Below are positions 11,244-22,521 of a stretch of 64,000 nt of DNA, piece by piece (position 1 is the first letter of the stretch; the number at the start of each line of letters is the position of its first letter). A program made the translations under genes and the position numbers. The stretch spans positions 13,690,428 through 13,754,427 of the forward strand of contig JAOANR010000004.1 of the NCBI GenBank assembly GCA_030278955.1, given 5' to 3'. The notes below the pieces were generated by a model. The model ran no database searches. It was not told where the DNA came from and saw only the letters and a list, made by a program, of their open reading frames with translations. The stretch comes from Hygrophila difformis. Its lineage: Eukaryota > Streptophyta > Magnoliopsida > Lamiales > Acanthaceae.

Positions 11244-11521
11244 GCAGTTATGAGGACATAACTGGAGTCCTAAGGGGGAGAGGATGTGATACCCCGTAAT
11301 AAAGTAGTTGCATTATTTTAGTTTGGTTCGGCAATATGTATCCCAAATAAATTTTTGAACTACGTTATGGCTTGATCCCTTTACCGGGTACGTAGGCAGC
11401 TTAGAAGTTTTAATTCTAAGTTCAGTCACAACATAATAAAACAAACACAAGACCTTAGCACGAGACGAGAAAAGCCGAAACACAACTTCGAGGACGAAGT
11501 TGATTCTTAAGGAGGGTAGAC
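11244..11521 (+). other. Relic tail between gag and 3' LTR, with polypurine tract
   Basis: The stretch has two telling pieces. After gag, AAGGGGGAGAGGATG then TGTGATACCCCG looks like a polypurine tract joined to the start of an LTR, and TACGTAGGCAGC further on is a phrase common in plant retroelement leaders. At 11484-11520 comes AACTTCGAGGACGAAGTT and AAGGAGGGTAGA. In full Tekay/Del-type elements this marks the last codons of pol plus the true polypurine tract. The tail therefore looks like what remains after pol was lost. Confidence 0.5.
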
Positions 11522-12091
11522 TGTAATACCCGAGAATTTTCCAACATAAAATAAAACAATAATTAAATAAATAAATAATAAATAAAATAAATACTATAGA
11601 TAAATAAACAAATCCAGCAAATAAAAGAAATAAATAAAGATAAGGAAATGAGAAATGAGATTTAACTTAAAAAGGAATTAAAGGAATTTAATTCAATAAA
11701 AGGATGGATAAATGGTACACCAAAACCCGACACTAATGAACTCGAGTATTCGAGTCCAAAACATCCAATTAGACTGAGAATAAAATTAGAGAGAAAGTAT
11801 GAACCCGAGTATACCCCGGAAATCGGAATTCGGGAGCATAGAGGGATAGAAACCCGAAAGAGAGGCGGAAAAGCACGACGGATCGCACGACCCGCCCGGA
11901 CCGAAGTCCAGGCGAAGTCGGCGCGGTGGCCGCGCGGTGAAGGGGCTTTAGCGCGCCACGACCGCGCCACTTCACAGATTCGTTTGTTGCGTGAATCTCT
12001 CGCCCGAACGCGGATTTTTCGACTTTCGGTTGAACATCTCTCGACTCAAGACCTTTAGGTCGGTTGTGGACGCCCTAGGGATTGAGAATTC

Positions 12092-12100
12092 TATAAATAA
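12092..12100 (+). promoter_or_regulatory. LTR TATA box, 3' LTR
   Basis: TATAAATAA at the conserved position of the 3' LTR. Confidence 0.6.
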
Positions 12101-13226
12101 GCCCCTTGGGAGCCCCAAACAAGTTTACAAAACCCTACAACCTTCTATACGTTCGAAACCCTAAATTCGGAGTCGACGGAAAGCACCAAACGGAGGCAGC
12201 AGCTTTGGACGAAAATCCAAGGTCTCCAAACGTTGTGGTAAGCTCTAGTCCGATAAATCTTTTCACGTTTCAATCCGAAAACGGATTCTAACTTCGATTC
12301 TTTTCTTTCTACACCCCGTATCGAATCTAGATCGTAGAACCCGACGAACGGAGAGGAGAAACGGTGATCTGGAAGCCACGCCTCCGAACTAGACATCCCC
12401 GACGTTCATAGACACTGTAAGTTAACTCTTACATGGTTTTGGGATGAATTAAAACATTCAAAACTAAAAGATTAACATGAAACCGAAATTCTGTCAACTA
12501 TTACTTTCTACCGGCGCAACAGATTTGTTGAATTTTTCCGACCCTTAAAACGAGCTCAAACGGAAAAACTTAAAACACGAAAAACGTTCCTAAGACTTAG
12601 ACCTAGCTACTGTAAAAATTTGGGAATTTTTGGAGTTGATTTGATATGCGAAAACCCGTTGAAACCGAACTGTTTGAATCTAGATCTCGAAATCTTGGAC
12701 AGAACTTAGGAATGATCTTGATCACGTTTTTGACATAGGATCTAGGCTGTTTTAGATCTTTGGCCAAACATGAAAGTTGTAGACAAATGTCTTAAGATGA
12801 TATCTGTCAAATTTCATTAAATTTGGAGTTGAATTGCTATGGTAGAATTCGAAATCTTTAAACTGTGGTGCATTGAACTCGAACAGATTTGTTCTTATGC
12901 GAAAATTGGCGATTTTGACCTACTTAGGTATCTCGGATTGAAAAAGTTAAAACACGAAAGTTGTAGATCTTGATGTTTCCGAGTCAGATATGAAATTTTG
13001 GAATTTTTGGAATTAAATCTGATTTTAGACGAATTTTAGAGTAAACTGTGATTTACCGAAACGAAATTTTGAAATCTTGTTGAAACATGGAATTAACCTT
13101 TAGGGTTGAGATGAGTTGAGATATAACCGAGTCAAATCTTGATATCTTGTGAAAACGGTGAAATTAGCCTTTAAGGTTTAAAGGATTGGGAATTCCTTTG
13201 AAATAAAATACACATGAAATATCTTG

Positions 13227-13450
13227 CTTGCCGAAGGGCAATTGAAAAATCTTGCTTGCCGAAAGGCAATTGAAATATCCTGCTTGCCGAAAGGCAATTG
13301 AAATATCATGCTTGCCGAAAGGCAATTGAAATATCCTGCTTGCCGAAAGGCAATTGAAATATCTTGCTTGCCGAAAGGCAATTGAAATATACTGCTTGCC
13401 GGGAGGCAATTGAAATATAAAGCTTGCCGAGTGGCAATTGAAACATAAAC
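13227..13450 (+). repeat. Eight-copy 28-bp hairpin array in 3' LTR
   Basis: Homologue of the array in LTR unit 2, with the same copy number, period and order of edge variants (GAAG first, then GAAA copies, GGGA and GAGT). The linker of the fourth copy differs (CATG in place of CTTG). Confidence 0.9.
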
Positions 13451-14450
13451 TTGAAACTTGAAACATGAGACATGAAATATGAAACTAGGAGACTCGAAAA
13501 TTGTTCCTTTTGGATTATGCTTCTAAATTATGTCCTATAATTACATCGCTTTGCAAATTATATTTATAATCTTATGGAGTCTCTGTTGCTTTAATTATTG
13601 TTAGATAAATAAGTTAAATTATGTGGTGTTGTGCACATGTTTTCTTTAAATATTAAATAATGGCTTTGAAACCCCATAGTTATGTATGTGTTAACTTACT
13701 CAGCACGTAGTGCTGACCCAAACCATATTTTCTTTTTCTTTTTCTTCCAGAGTTGAGAATTATGCATCGTCATATGCATACACGGGAAGCTTGGGATGAT
13801 ATATTAGTTTGAATTTTTGTATTAGACTAGATCTTGCATGAACGGGCCTGTTTAACCCGTGATTAGGCCATGTTGGCCCTATATCTGCGATACATATATG
13901 TAAATATTATTTTCCGCTGCAACTTTGATGTATTATTTTTAAATCATATATAAATGGGTTGTTTGAATGTTTTAAATTCTGAAAAACCATAGCCTTGCAT
14001 CTCTTTATCAAGCTCGGAGAAACCGTGTCTTGCTAGGGAGATGTGGCGGTGACATCCCGACCTGGGTGACCAAAAACCGGGGTGTTACAGAAATTTTCTC
14101 TTCTGTTTTTGAACGTAGATAAATGACTGTCATCATGTCTCTATGCTACTACGTGGATGCATTTATCTTTGATTGCCCTTCTGCTTTGTTCTGATTACTC
14201 AATTAGTAGCCTGCACTGCCAGTCAAAGATTCCCGTAGCTTTTCTCAGGAATCCTGAAACGCCCTCTCAATAAAGAGCACAAATGGCATACCCTACATTA
14301 ATAGCCCAATCATTTCCCAAGGCCTCTCTCCTATAAATCCTCACCTGTATTCTTCCTTGACAGAGATTAGATCCGTAGCATCTCCTGTGATTCCCCCCCC
14401 CCCCCCACCGCTCTAGATCATGTTCCGCTTCCTGATATATATCTAATATA

Positions 14451-15656
14451 TATATATGGGGAAAGGAATCATGCTACAGTTGTAGAATCCTGCTACAGTT
14501 GTTTCTTAACAACAGTGCCGAATCCTTGCCCGCCCGACCCGATTTCATATCTCACCTGCTCTCACCAATTTCGCTCGACCTCCTTGTTGTGTGCCTCAAC
14601 CTCTCTCCCTCCTCCTCTCTTTTCCCCAATTGTGCCCTCGAAATTGTGCCCTAGAAGCTCTCACCGATTTTCCTCCATTTCGATCTTGCTACATCCAACA
14701 CCATCGTACGCAAGGAGAAGAAATGGCCTGGAATTCTGCCTGACCCGCGCTACATCCCCCGTCAAAATCCCTGCACTCATTCCTTCGTCACCACTTTTCC
14801 TTCCAAATCCATCGCCTCCGCTCCGCTCCCAAACCCGCCGCCTCTCTCCCTACTGGCTCCGCGCTCTTCCCCAACGGAGTATCGGCGGATGGTTGCCTGA
14901 CCCGCGCTTCCTTGCCCCGCCAAACGCCCTGCACTACCCTCGACACCCCTTCTCCTTCGAAATCCATCGCCGCCGCTCCGCCCGCGAACCCCGCCGTGTC
15001 TCCCCCTTCTTTCCTTCTCTAAACCCCCTCGTGTTCGTCGTCTCGTCAAGAGCCGACTAAGGTAACGATTGTTTCTTTTCCACGAGTGCATCCTCCGATT
15101 TCCATGTGTAAGTTATTTGTTGCCCGTGAATTGTGTTTAGTTTGTTTTGTTTTAGAGTAAATTTGTTATTTAGGGTTCTGGGAATCAGAAAAGGGAGGGT
15201 TCTACAAAGGGTTTGGGGTTAAATTTTAGGATTAATGTTTTGGGGGTTTGGCATTGCAGTTGATATTCAATGATTCTTTAGTGTGATTTCACTATAATTA
15301 GGAGGAACCGGTGCTGGCGACACCAAGTGCTTTGCATCGCTGTCGTGGTCCGTTGCGGCGTGTCGCAGTGCCGCCCCCGCCTCATTGCAGTCGAGCACCT
15401 AACAAATCGCCACCCACGATTCGTAGCTTGCTGGGGTACCCCCGTACCAGTCCCGATTTGCCCCTTTCCATTATCAAACACAAAAATTATGATGTCTGTC
15501 ATCTTAGTGTTGAAGTGGCTCGCAGCATTCGGACCAACATATTCAATCGCACGCCACCACTCCCTTTCAGCGGTGAGTACTGTTGAATGCCTTATTGAAA
15601 AGTTTCCTTTATATACTCAATTAACCTTCTTTCTCTCTTGCTCAACTTGATCAATA
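14451..15656 (+). other. Unassigned tract with GC-rich block
   Basis: No gene is recognised. It begins with GGGGAAAGGAATCATGCTAC just after the AT microsatellite that ends copy A, and a 17-bp phrase (CATGCTACAGTTG/CCTGCTACAGTTG) is repeated. Positions 14515-15060 are C-rich and open in several frames, typical of base composition and not of a gene. A GC-rich block next to exon pieces of a transporter is the usual look of a gene-capturing DNA transposon, but a second terminus is not visible, perhaps removed by the following Copia insertion. Confidence 0.35.
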
Positions 15657-16111
15657 ACTGAAGCCATGTTTGCAGATTTTATGTTCAGTGCTATTTTAAT
15701 AGCTGTTTTTAGTAGTAGTATTTTCATAATTTTATGTTCAATGCTGATGTTCATTTTGGTCTTGCATATGACTTTCTCAGGAATTGTGTTTCCTTCTCTA
15801 CTTGCTGCGTACATTGGGCAAGCTGCGTATATCAGGGAGTTCCGAGGAATGTAGCAAATACGCTTTACGAATCCCTATCAGGCAATTGTGTGACAACATC
15901 AGATTTTCAATTTAAAGTCCTACTGATGGTGTAAATGTTTGTCTTGTTGAATATAGATCCACTTTACTGGCCAACATTTGTCGGGGCTAATGCTGCAGCC
16001 ATTATTGCAAGCCAAGTTTTGATATCCGGAGCATTTGCAATCATCTCTCGGTCCCTCGCCCTGAGTTGCTTCCCGCGAGTGAAGGTTCTTCACACTTCTG
16101 CTAAATACGAG
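15657..16111 (+). pseudogene. HAK/KUP/KT potassium transporter fragment
   Basis: Three collinear pieces match the plant K+ uptake permease family. Piece 1 (15657-15705) reads TEAMFAD. Piece 2, after the acceptor CTTTCTCAG, starts at 15781 and reads IVFPSLLAAYIGQAAYI. It then needs a frameshift near 15840 to continue as NVANTLYESLS. Piece 3 (15957-16111) reads [20 protein letters not shown] then SGAF and [15 protein letters not shown]. In intact members these are adjacent transmembrane and loop segments in the middle of a protein of about 780 residues. Only about 90 residues survive, the frame is broken, and the 3' side is cut by a Copia LTR. It is a dead fragment. Confidence 0.85.
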
Positions 16112-16121
16112 GCCTAAGTGT

Positions 16122-16410
16122 TGTTGAGAATTGAATAATTTCCAATTTCCTAGTCATGTCTGGAGAACTACAAAGGGCAAAAGAAGAGAGGGTGCAAGAA
16201 ATAAATTAGATGTCTCCTTTGACTACTTACATTGGAAAATGGCTTGAAATAACTATATCATTAAATATTCATTCTATATAATGTATCCGGATGAATGAAG
16301 AAAAGACAAGAAGCAATAAGAAACATATTTTGAGCAGCAGCTCATTTGCCCTCTACTCCGATTCATATTTTTTCTTTTGTTGTTTAAATCAATTTCCAAA
16401 AATCCCAACA
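16122..16410 (+). repeat. 5' LTR of the truncated Copia element
   Basis: It starts TGTTGAGAATTGAATAATTT and ends AATCCCAACA, immediately followed by AATTG and the primer site. The short length (289 bp) fits several plant Copia lineages. No partner LTR is left in the window. Confidence 0.75.
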
Positions 16411-16415
16411 AATTG

Positions 16416-16427
16416 TGGTATCAGAGC
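16416..16427 (+). other. Primer binding site, initiator-Met tRNA (truncated Copia)
   Basis: TGGTATCAGAGC, the standard primer site of plant Copia elements, lies five bases after the LTR end. Confidence 0.85.
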
Positions 16428-16435
16428 TAGGTTCG

Positions 16436-18757
16436 ATGGCCAATCGTCCCAGTGATGCAGCTGTGGTTCCAATATTTTCTGGTGAACATTATAACCACTG
16501 GTCCGTGAAAATGAAGACCATATTTCGGTCACACGACCTTTGGGAGTATGTTGAGGAAGGATACACAGAACCGGAAAGCGAAGAAGGGCTTACCAACAAT
16601 CAATTGAAGGCTCTCAAGGATCATCGGAAATCTGATGCAAAGGCACTCTCTTTTATTCAACAAGGAGTGAGTGCGGATATTTTCTCACGTATTATGGGTG
16701 CAAACTTTGCCAAGGAAGCCTGGGAGATTTTACAAAAAGAGTTCCAAGGGAATATCAAGGTGAAGAATGTTACTCTTCAAACACTACGGAGAGAGCTGGA
16801 GAACTTGAAGATGGGTGAAGCAGAAGGTGTCGAGGAGTATTATACAAAAATCACTAATATTGTAAACGAGATGAGGATTTATGGAGAACAAATTAGTGAT
16901 GGACGAATTGTTGAGAAGATCCTTGTAAGCTTGCCTGCAAAGTTTGATTCAATGGTTTCCATAATTGAAGAAACAAAGGATATTACAATGGATATCCAGG
17001 AGTTGATGGGATCTTTAAAGGCGCATGAAAGAAGGATCGCAAGGCATTCCGATAGGACGGTTGAGAGTGCTTTCCAAACAAAGGTCGATGCGAATCCAAA
17101 AACGCAGGAAGCCAACATCTCGACTCACAACCAAAGAGGTGTTAACTTTCACAAAAGAGGCCGAGGAAGAGGTCCTAATTTCAGATTCAGAGGTGAAGGA
17201 AGAAACACAAGTTCACAAGCAACAAATTCTGAAAAGTTCTGCCGAATTTGTAAGAAGACAAATCATGATACAAAAGTTTGCCGATTCAAATGCAAGAAGT
17301 GTAGAAATGCAAGCCATTCGGAACGAGATTGTTGGTACAAAGACAATCCACAAAATGAAGACGCAAAATTCACAAAGGAAGAAGGAGATAAACTCTTCTC
17401 CTGCATGACAGTTCAGCATCAATCTCCAAATTTATGGTATGTTGACAGTGGGTGCAGCAGTCATATGTCAGGGGACGAAACCATATTTGTTGAACTTGAT
17501 CGAAGTTTCACTTCGGAGGTTAAACTTGGTGATGGGCAGCTCCACAAAACTGAAGGAAAGGGGACTGTTGTAATACAAACAAAAGGAGGAGCTGAGAAAC
17601 GCATTGAAGATGTTCTCTATGTTCCAAACTTGACGAGCAATCTTCTTAGTGTTGGACAGTTATTGCAAAAAGGATATTCAGTTTCGTTTGATGAAGAAAA
17701 GTGCAGTATTTTCGACAAGAAAAGCAACACCGTCATTGCGTCTATTCAAATGAGCTCAAATAGAGTATTTCCAATAATTATGCCGCCTGGACAACAAGTA
17801 GCGTGTCGAGGAGAAAGCATTGATCAATCTCAACTGTGGCATTTGAGATATGGGCATCTACATAGCAAGGGGCTTCATCTTCTCAAGCAAAAAGGCATGG
17901 TTATTGGACTTCCTGAGGTTGTTGCAGAAACTAAAATATGTGAAGGATGTATTTATGGAAAAATGCACAGGCTTCCCTTTCCGAAAACTACCTGGAGAGC
18001 AAAGGCACTTTTGGAGCTGGTCCACGCAGACATTTGGGGACCTGCAAGAACCCACTCTCTTGGAAACAAGAGATATTTCATTTTATTTATTGATGAATAC
18101 AGTAGAATGATGTGGGTTTATTTTCTTGAAGCAAAATCAGAAGTATTCTCTGCATTCCTTAAATTCAAGGCTCTTGTGGAGAATCAAAGTGGCTGCAAAA
18201 TTAAAACTCTTCGAAAAGACCGTGGAGGAGAGTTTATGTATACCCCATTCATGGATTACTGCAAAGAAAATGGAATTCAACGACAACTTACTGTTACTAG
18301 AAGTCCTCAACAAAATGGAGTGGCCGAAAGAAAGAACCGAACCATGGTGGAGATGGCAAGAAGCATGGTTCTTGGCAAAGAGCTTTCCAAAGAATTTTGG
18401 GCCGAGGCAGTGCATACAGCTGTCTATCTTTTGAATAGATGTCCTACGAAAGCTGTCCGGAATCGAACCCCGTTTGAAGCATGGCATAAGAAGAAACCTG
18501 TGGGGGAGCATTTGAGGATCTTTGGATGTGTTGCCTACGCACATATCTCATTTCAAAATAAAGATAAGTTTGATGAGAAAAGTAAAAAACTTATCTTTGT
18601 TGGGTATAGTGATGAATCAAAGCGGTATCGTCTATATGATCCCCTGTCCAGAAAGCTTGTTACATCAAGAGATGTAATTTTTGATGAAATGGCAGTGTGG
18701 AATTGGGCCTTGTTATCACCAAGCCTCCTTAGACAGAAGCCCCTAGCAACTCGATAG
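16436..18757 (+). pseudogene. Copia Gag-protease-integrase, C-terminally truncated
   Basis: One open frame of about 770 residues from ATG 16436. In order: gag of the UBN2 type (FSGEHYNHWSVKMKTIF), basic linker, two Cys-His knuckles (CRICKKTNHDTKVC; CKKCRNASHSERDC), aspartic protease (WYVDSGCSSHMSG), GAG-pre-integrase (LWHLRYGHLHSKG), and integrase core with D (HADIWGP), D (RKDRGGEF) and E (NGVAERKNRT). The last element-derived residues are DVIFDEMAVWNW. After 18710 the frame runs into a foreign LTR and stops. Reverse transcriptase and RNase H are absent, so it cannot support its own mobility, although what is left has no internal stops. Confidence 0.9.
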
Positions 18758-20101
18758 TAAACAAGTCTAATTTGTATTCCTCGGTTTAAACACAACTAAG
18801 GCATATCAAAAGTATTAGTGGTTTATGAAGAATGCAATACTTTTATTAATAAACTTTACTCATAACATAAATAATTTCATTGGGCTTGAGGCCAAAACAT
18901 TTGTTTTAACAACAATTTGATGCGAGAATTTAAAAGAGTCTTATTTATGAAAAACCTTCTCAATCCCAAGTGCGTGCACAACTTCTTAAATGATAGTTCT
19001 CTGAAAAAGGGAAAAACAACAGATAATCAGCAACAGTGCTGAGCAAACTAGCCTCATTCCGAGGACACAAGTATCCACACAACATATAATCACAATATTT
19101 CATTGGCTGCAGTAACTAGCCGCGGCCCAACATGCACATGATGATACATCTATGAATTAAATACCCGGGTAAACTAGACCGCGAACCGCGACTTATGTCT
19201 AGCGAAACATAGGCTCAAAACATGTGGGTCTAAGGGAGAAAACCGTCCTACCACTTAGCCAGAAGGGAGTTCGGTCATCCACAACTCAGGTACCACCGCG
19301 GTACTCATGCCCTCAAATCATTTAAATAAATTCCACAAAATGACCCAACGGTCCAATTTAAGTTTGACATCATGGGCCTAGTCCAAAAACACACGATTAA
19401 ATGTTTTAAAAGCATTTTGATGTAAACTTAGGATTAAAATCCCAAAAGCTTTTAATAATGCATAAACATAGGATTAAAGCACTTAAAAGCATTTCATGCA
19501 TAGAATTCAAGAACTTTGCATGAAAAATAGGATGTTCGGGTAAGACTAGCTTACTCTCAACAAGAACAAGCCTTAAGAACCTTCAAGTATCAACCTTCGA
19601 ACTCCTTGCTCCAACCTTCGAGCACACTCAACTTACCAACACTAAAGAAGAATATAAGGGAAAAGCTAGAGAGGAGAAAAGAAGAATGGTTTTTGGTGTG
19701 AGGAAAAGAGTGAATGGGATAGGGTATGTATAGGTGGGTTGGGAGTGAATTTTTGGAATGGGAGTAAATGTGCAATCCCTTGATGGCTGCCGCCAGCTTG
19801 CTACAGCCTTTAATCCTTTCAAAAATAGATGTTTTGGATAGGTTTTATAGTCCTTATCCATGCTTATTGTAGGAGACTTAAACCTTAATCTTTAAGGCTC
19901 TAAAAGTGGGCTGTCTACACCTCGTTTCAGCCCTAACTATCAACCCAAAATATGTTAAAAAATGACCCAACTCAGCCCCAAAGAAGCCATAACAGCCTAC
20001 TTGTTAAATTCAAATTCCCACTTGTTGAAAATAATTTGGCTCCAAAATAAAGTTACTGTTGTATTTTCGGATCATGACCGTTATTTTTTCGGGGTATTAC
20101 A
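18711..20101 (-). mobile_element. Solo or truncated Gypsy-like LTR, minus orientation
   Basis: Read on the minus strand it starts TGTAATACCCCGAAAAAATA (20101 downward) and reaches GGTGATAACA at 18711, about 1391 bp. It has a TATA-like CTATAAAACC near 19840 and the phrase TGCTCAGCACTGTTGCTG, similar to the tail region of the gag-only element LTRs. The flanks (GGCCT at left, TGAAC at right) do not match, so the copy has lost its original target duplication. The left terminus is less certain and could be a truncation. Confidence 0.6.
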
Positions 20102-20890
20102 TGAACAGTGCCAAAAAGGCAAACCAGACAAGTTTGCTGGGACGGATGTAGTTCATCTTTACAACTTGACTGGATCCAGTTGCTTGATCTATCATGCTTG
20201 CTAATTGTTATAACCTGTACTTTGGTTCTCTTTTTATTTTCCTTGCAAGGCCCTCTTCGTAACAAACTAGAGATTGAAATCCATTTATTATTTGTTATTT
20301 TCTTTCATGTAAAAAATGAAGCTTGATTAAGAAAGATAACCTGTGTTAAGATATTGTTTGCGTTTACCCATTTCTTTATATATATTTTTTTTCTTTTTTA
20401 TTTTCGGGAAAAAGAAAGTGGGAAAGGAATAATGGAATCTCTGTTTTAATTTACTTTCTTTTTTTATTTGTTGATTTGGTGCTCCAATTATCTAATTCTT
20501 TCTTGAATTTGGTATAGAACAAAGAGGGATCGATTATTGTTTGGATTACCCATTTGTTGATTATTGTTTAGATAACTTTTTGTTTAGAATTAGACAACAC
20601 CATATGAAACACTTTGATTTGCAAGTGCAGATATTTATTTTTAAGAGATTGATTCATGATGGTTAATTTCAAGATTGTTGCTTTAATTGGACATTTGGAA
20701 ATTTATATGTGTATATGTCTAAGTGTGGTGTTTTGATGATTTAAATCGGAAGATTGTTGAGGTGATTGGATTTAGGAGTTTTGAACTTGTTGGGTGAAGG
20801 TTGATGATGAAGCCTCGTGTTTTCGAACTAAGATGTTATTTTATGTTTACAATGGTGGTCTTGAATCCACAGCAGTGTACTAATTTTTTA
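20102..20890. other. Unassigned AT-rich tract
   Basis: No gene or repeat is recognised between the solo LTR and the first base that can be aligned with copy A. Part or all of it may belong to the duplicated unit, whose left part is not visible for copy A because the window starts there. Confidence 0.5.
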
Positions 20891-21349
20891 CACTTGCTGC
20901 AAGGTTCTTGTCTCTTGATAAGTTTAATATTATCTCAAATTTATTGTTTTTACATTGCATTATTTGATCTTGATCGAGTTAATTATTACTACACTCCCCA
21001 TTTCTGGATTTCTGGACAATCTAATTAATTCTCGCGTGATATATAAAGTATTGATTCCTTGTTTCTTTCTTTTTTCTTCTTCTTTTTTTTTTTTCCGGTG
21101 GGAAGAAGTAGCTGCAAATTAGCTGTGAGAGCTAGAGGACACCACACCACTCTTCATCCTCCCTTTTATCACTACTGCGCTTTAATTACCTGTGGTAGGT
21201 TGTTTCATTGTTGTTGCGCTTAGGATCGGCACGTCCGTGGTACATAGCCAATACTATTGCGGGGAGCTTTGAAGGGTATGTCGCCCATCTTATTTAATTC
21301 CTATATTTAAGTAATTTCAATTTCCTTTGTTAGAGCCCATCTTATTGCT

Positions 21350-21655
21350 GGGAGCTTTAAGTAATTTCAATTGGTTTTATGTTAGAGTCCCTAGGTATTG
21401 CTGGGAGCTTTAAGTAATTTCAATTGGTTTTATGTTAGAGTCCCTAGGTCCATCTTATTTCTGACATGGTATTATAGCCATGAGTACCCATTTGGGTCTT
21501 CGTTGTTTCTGAGATGAATATCATCTCGAGAAGGGGTGTTAAAGTCCCACATCGGTTATAATATTGGGTTATCCCCTGTTTATATGGACATGAGTCACTC
21601 TACCTGCTACTAATTGGTTTTAGGTTAAAGCCCTAGGTTCATCTTGTTTCTGACA
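21350..21655 (+). mobile_element. TRIM-like miniature LTR element relic (copy B)
   Basis: Counterpart of the relic in copy A. The 5' LTR ends at 21466, the damaged primer site starts at 21467, and the 119-bp 3' LTR spans 21537-21655. Copy B also has an internal tandem duplication of about 53 bp (around 21345-21450, repeat containing TTGCTGGGAGCTTTAAG) that copy A lacks. Confidence 0.5.
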
Positions 21656-21731
21656 TCCTTTATAGTTTCTTTGAGCTGTTTTCTTACTATTGCACAGCTG
21701 TTGATAACTTTCTCATCCTTTCGGTTATCCT

Positions 21732-21734
<3 letters not shown>

Positions 21735-21783
<49 letters not shown>

Positions 21784-21784
21784 C
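21735..21784 (+). repeat. (CT)n microsatellite, copy B
   Basis: About 20 CT units followed by a short T tract. It is the homologue of the shorter CT tract of copy A. Confidence 0.9.
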
Positions 21785-22521
21785 TCGATCCGGACAGGGT
21801 TCCATTTCAGATTCTGTTGTTTAAGATATGAAATATTATTGAAAAAGTTCCATTTGCATTAATTTCCAGCTGGTGTTAAGGTCATCAAGATCAATCTTCT
21901 TCCACTGCTCGGTGTGACCGGTCATAGGTTTGAACTGGCTGCTGCTGCTGTGATGATGAGATACCATAACCCGTAGAAGGGCTACCAGAGCTCCAGTAAC
22001 TGTTCTTTTCATGCCACAGGAGCCATTCCCTTGGGATCGAAGGGATTTACACAGGTACCATAGCAATTTTTAGGTTTTGAATTGCTAGTTTTTTTTTAAA
22101 AAAAAAATTTCCTTGGGCTCCATGTTTTGAAGGAATTTATCATTGATTTAAGGTGAATCTTTCTTCCCCTTGCAATTGCATGACATAAAAATTGTATCTT
22201 TGTGCCATGTATATTTTATTAGCGTGTTTTTGTGGGATCGTAGATCTTTTTGGGGCATAAAATTTGATGTTGTTTTCTTTTGGCATCAAGGGCTTAAAAT
22301 TGGGAAAACTCGTAAGGCTAGCTTTGGGTATTCTATCCACATTTAGATCATATTATACTCAAGTGTATATGTAATTCTGTGTGCGTTCTTTTTCCTTAAT
22401 TACTTCATTACTTGGTACTTGAATGAATGATGATTTCGTTTAATATTCTGTTTGTATTGAAATCGGTTTTCTCCTCATTTATTTTTGTCTGATTTTTTTT
22501 ATTTATGTATATTGATTCTAG

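Larger units (their letters stand above)
4165..14089 (+). mobile_element. Gag-only (TR-GAG type) Gypsy-like LTR element
   Basis: The element runs from TGTAATACCCGAG to CGGGGTGTTACA and is flanked by GAAAT at 4160-4164 and 14090-14094. The empty site with a single GAAAT is intact in copy B near 54786. Inside are an initiator-Met primer site, one gag gene and a polypurine tract, but no protease, reverse transcriptase, RNase H or integrase. This matches the class of non-autonomous gag-bearing elements described in coffee and other plants. It would need pol proteins in trans. The two LTRs are of unequal length (5212 and 2568 bp) because the 5' one is a chimera. Confidence 0.9.
11522..14089 (+). 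repeat. 3' LTR of the gag-only element
   Basis: A 2568-bp LTR from TGTAATACCC to GGGTGTTACA, preceded by the purine-rich AAGGAGGGTAGA. It matches unit 2 of the 5' LTR with about a dozen differences by eye, so this pair is young. It contains a TATAAATAA box about 570 bp in, the eight-copy hairpin array, and the palindrome CAGCACGTAGTGCTG near its 3' part. Confidence 0.9.
1..14450 (+). repeat. Segmental duplication, copy A (interrupted)
   Basis: Positions 1-2621, 3138-4164 and 14090 to about 14450 match, in the same order and orientation, 20891-23772, 33931-34235 and 54275 to about 55140, with a few percent difference. The left edge lies outside the window. The right edge is an AT microsatellite near 14437-14455. 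The unit contains a TRIM-like relic, a CT microsatellite, an MFS-like exon and a broken coiled-coil reading frame. Copy A is split by a hAT-like MITE and a gag-only Gypsy element, neither of which is in copy B. Whether the unit is duplicated host DNA or an old large transposon is not clear. Confidence 0.9.
16122..18710 (+). mobile_element. Copia element, 5' half
   Basis: The fragment has a 289-bp 5' LTR, primer site, gag, protease and integrase, and ends in the region just before reverse transcriptase. It is inserted directly after the HAK/KUP relic. The 3' half and 3' LTR are missing, and the break coincides with the edge of a minus-strand solo LTR. No target duplication can be checked because the right end is lost. 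Confidence 0.85.

Noticed and set aside
14515..15060. 181-codon frame in the C-rich block
   Set aside because: Low-complexity Ser/Pro/Arg translation with open frames on the opposite strand too. It reflects base composition, not a recognisable protein.
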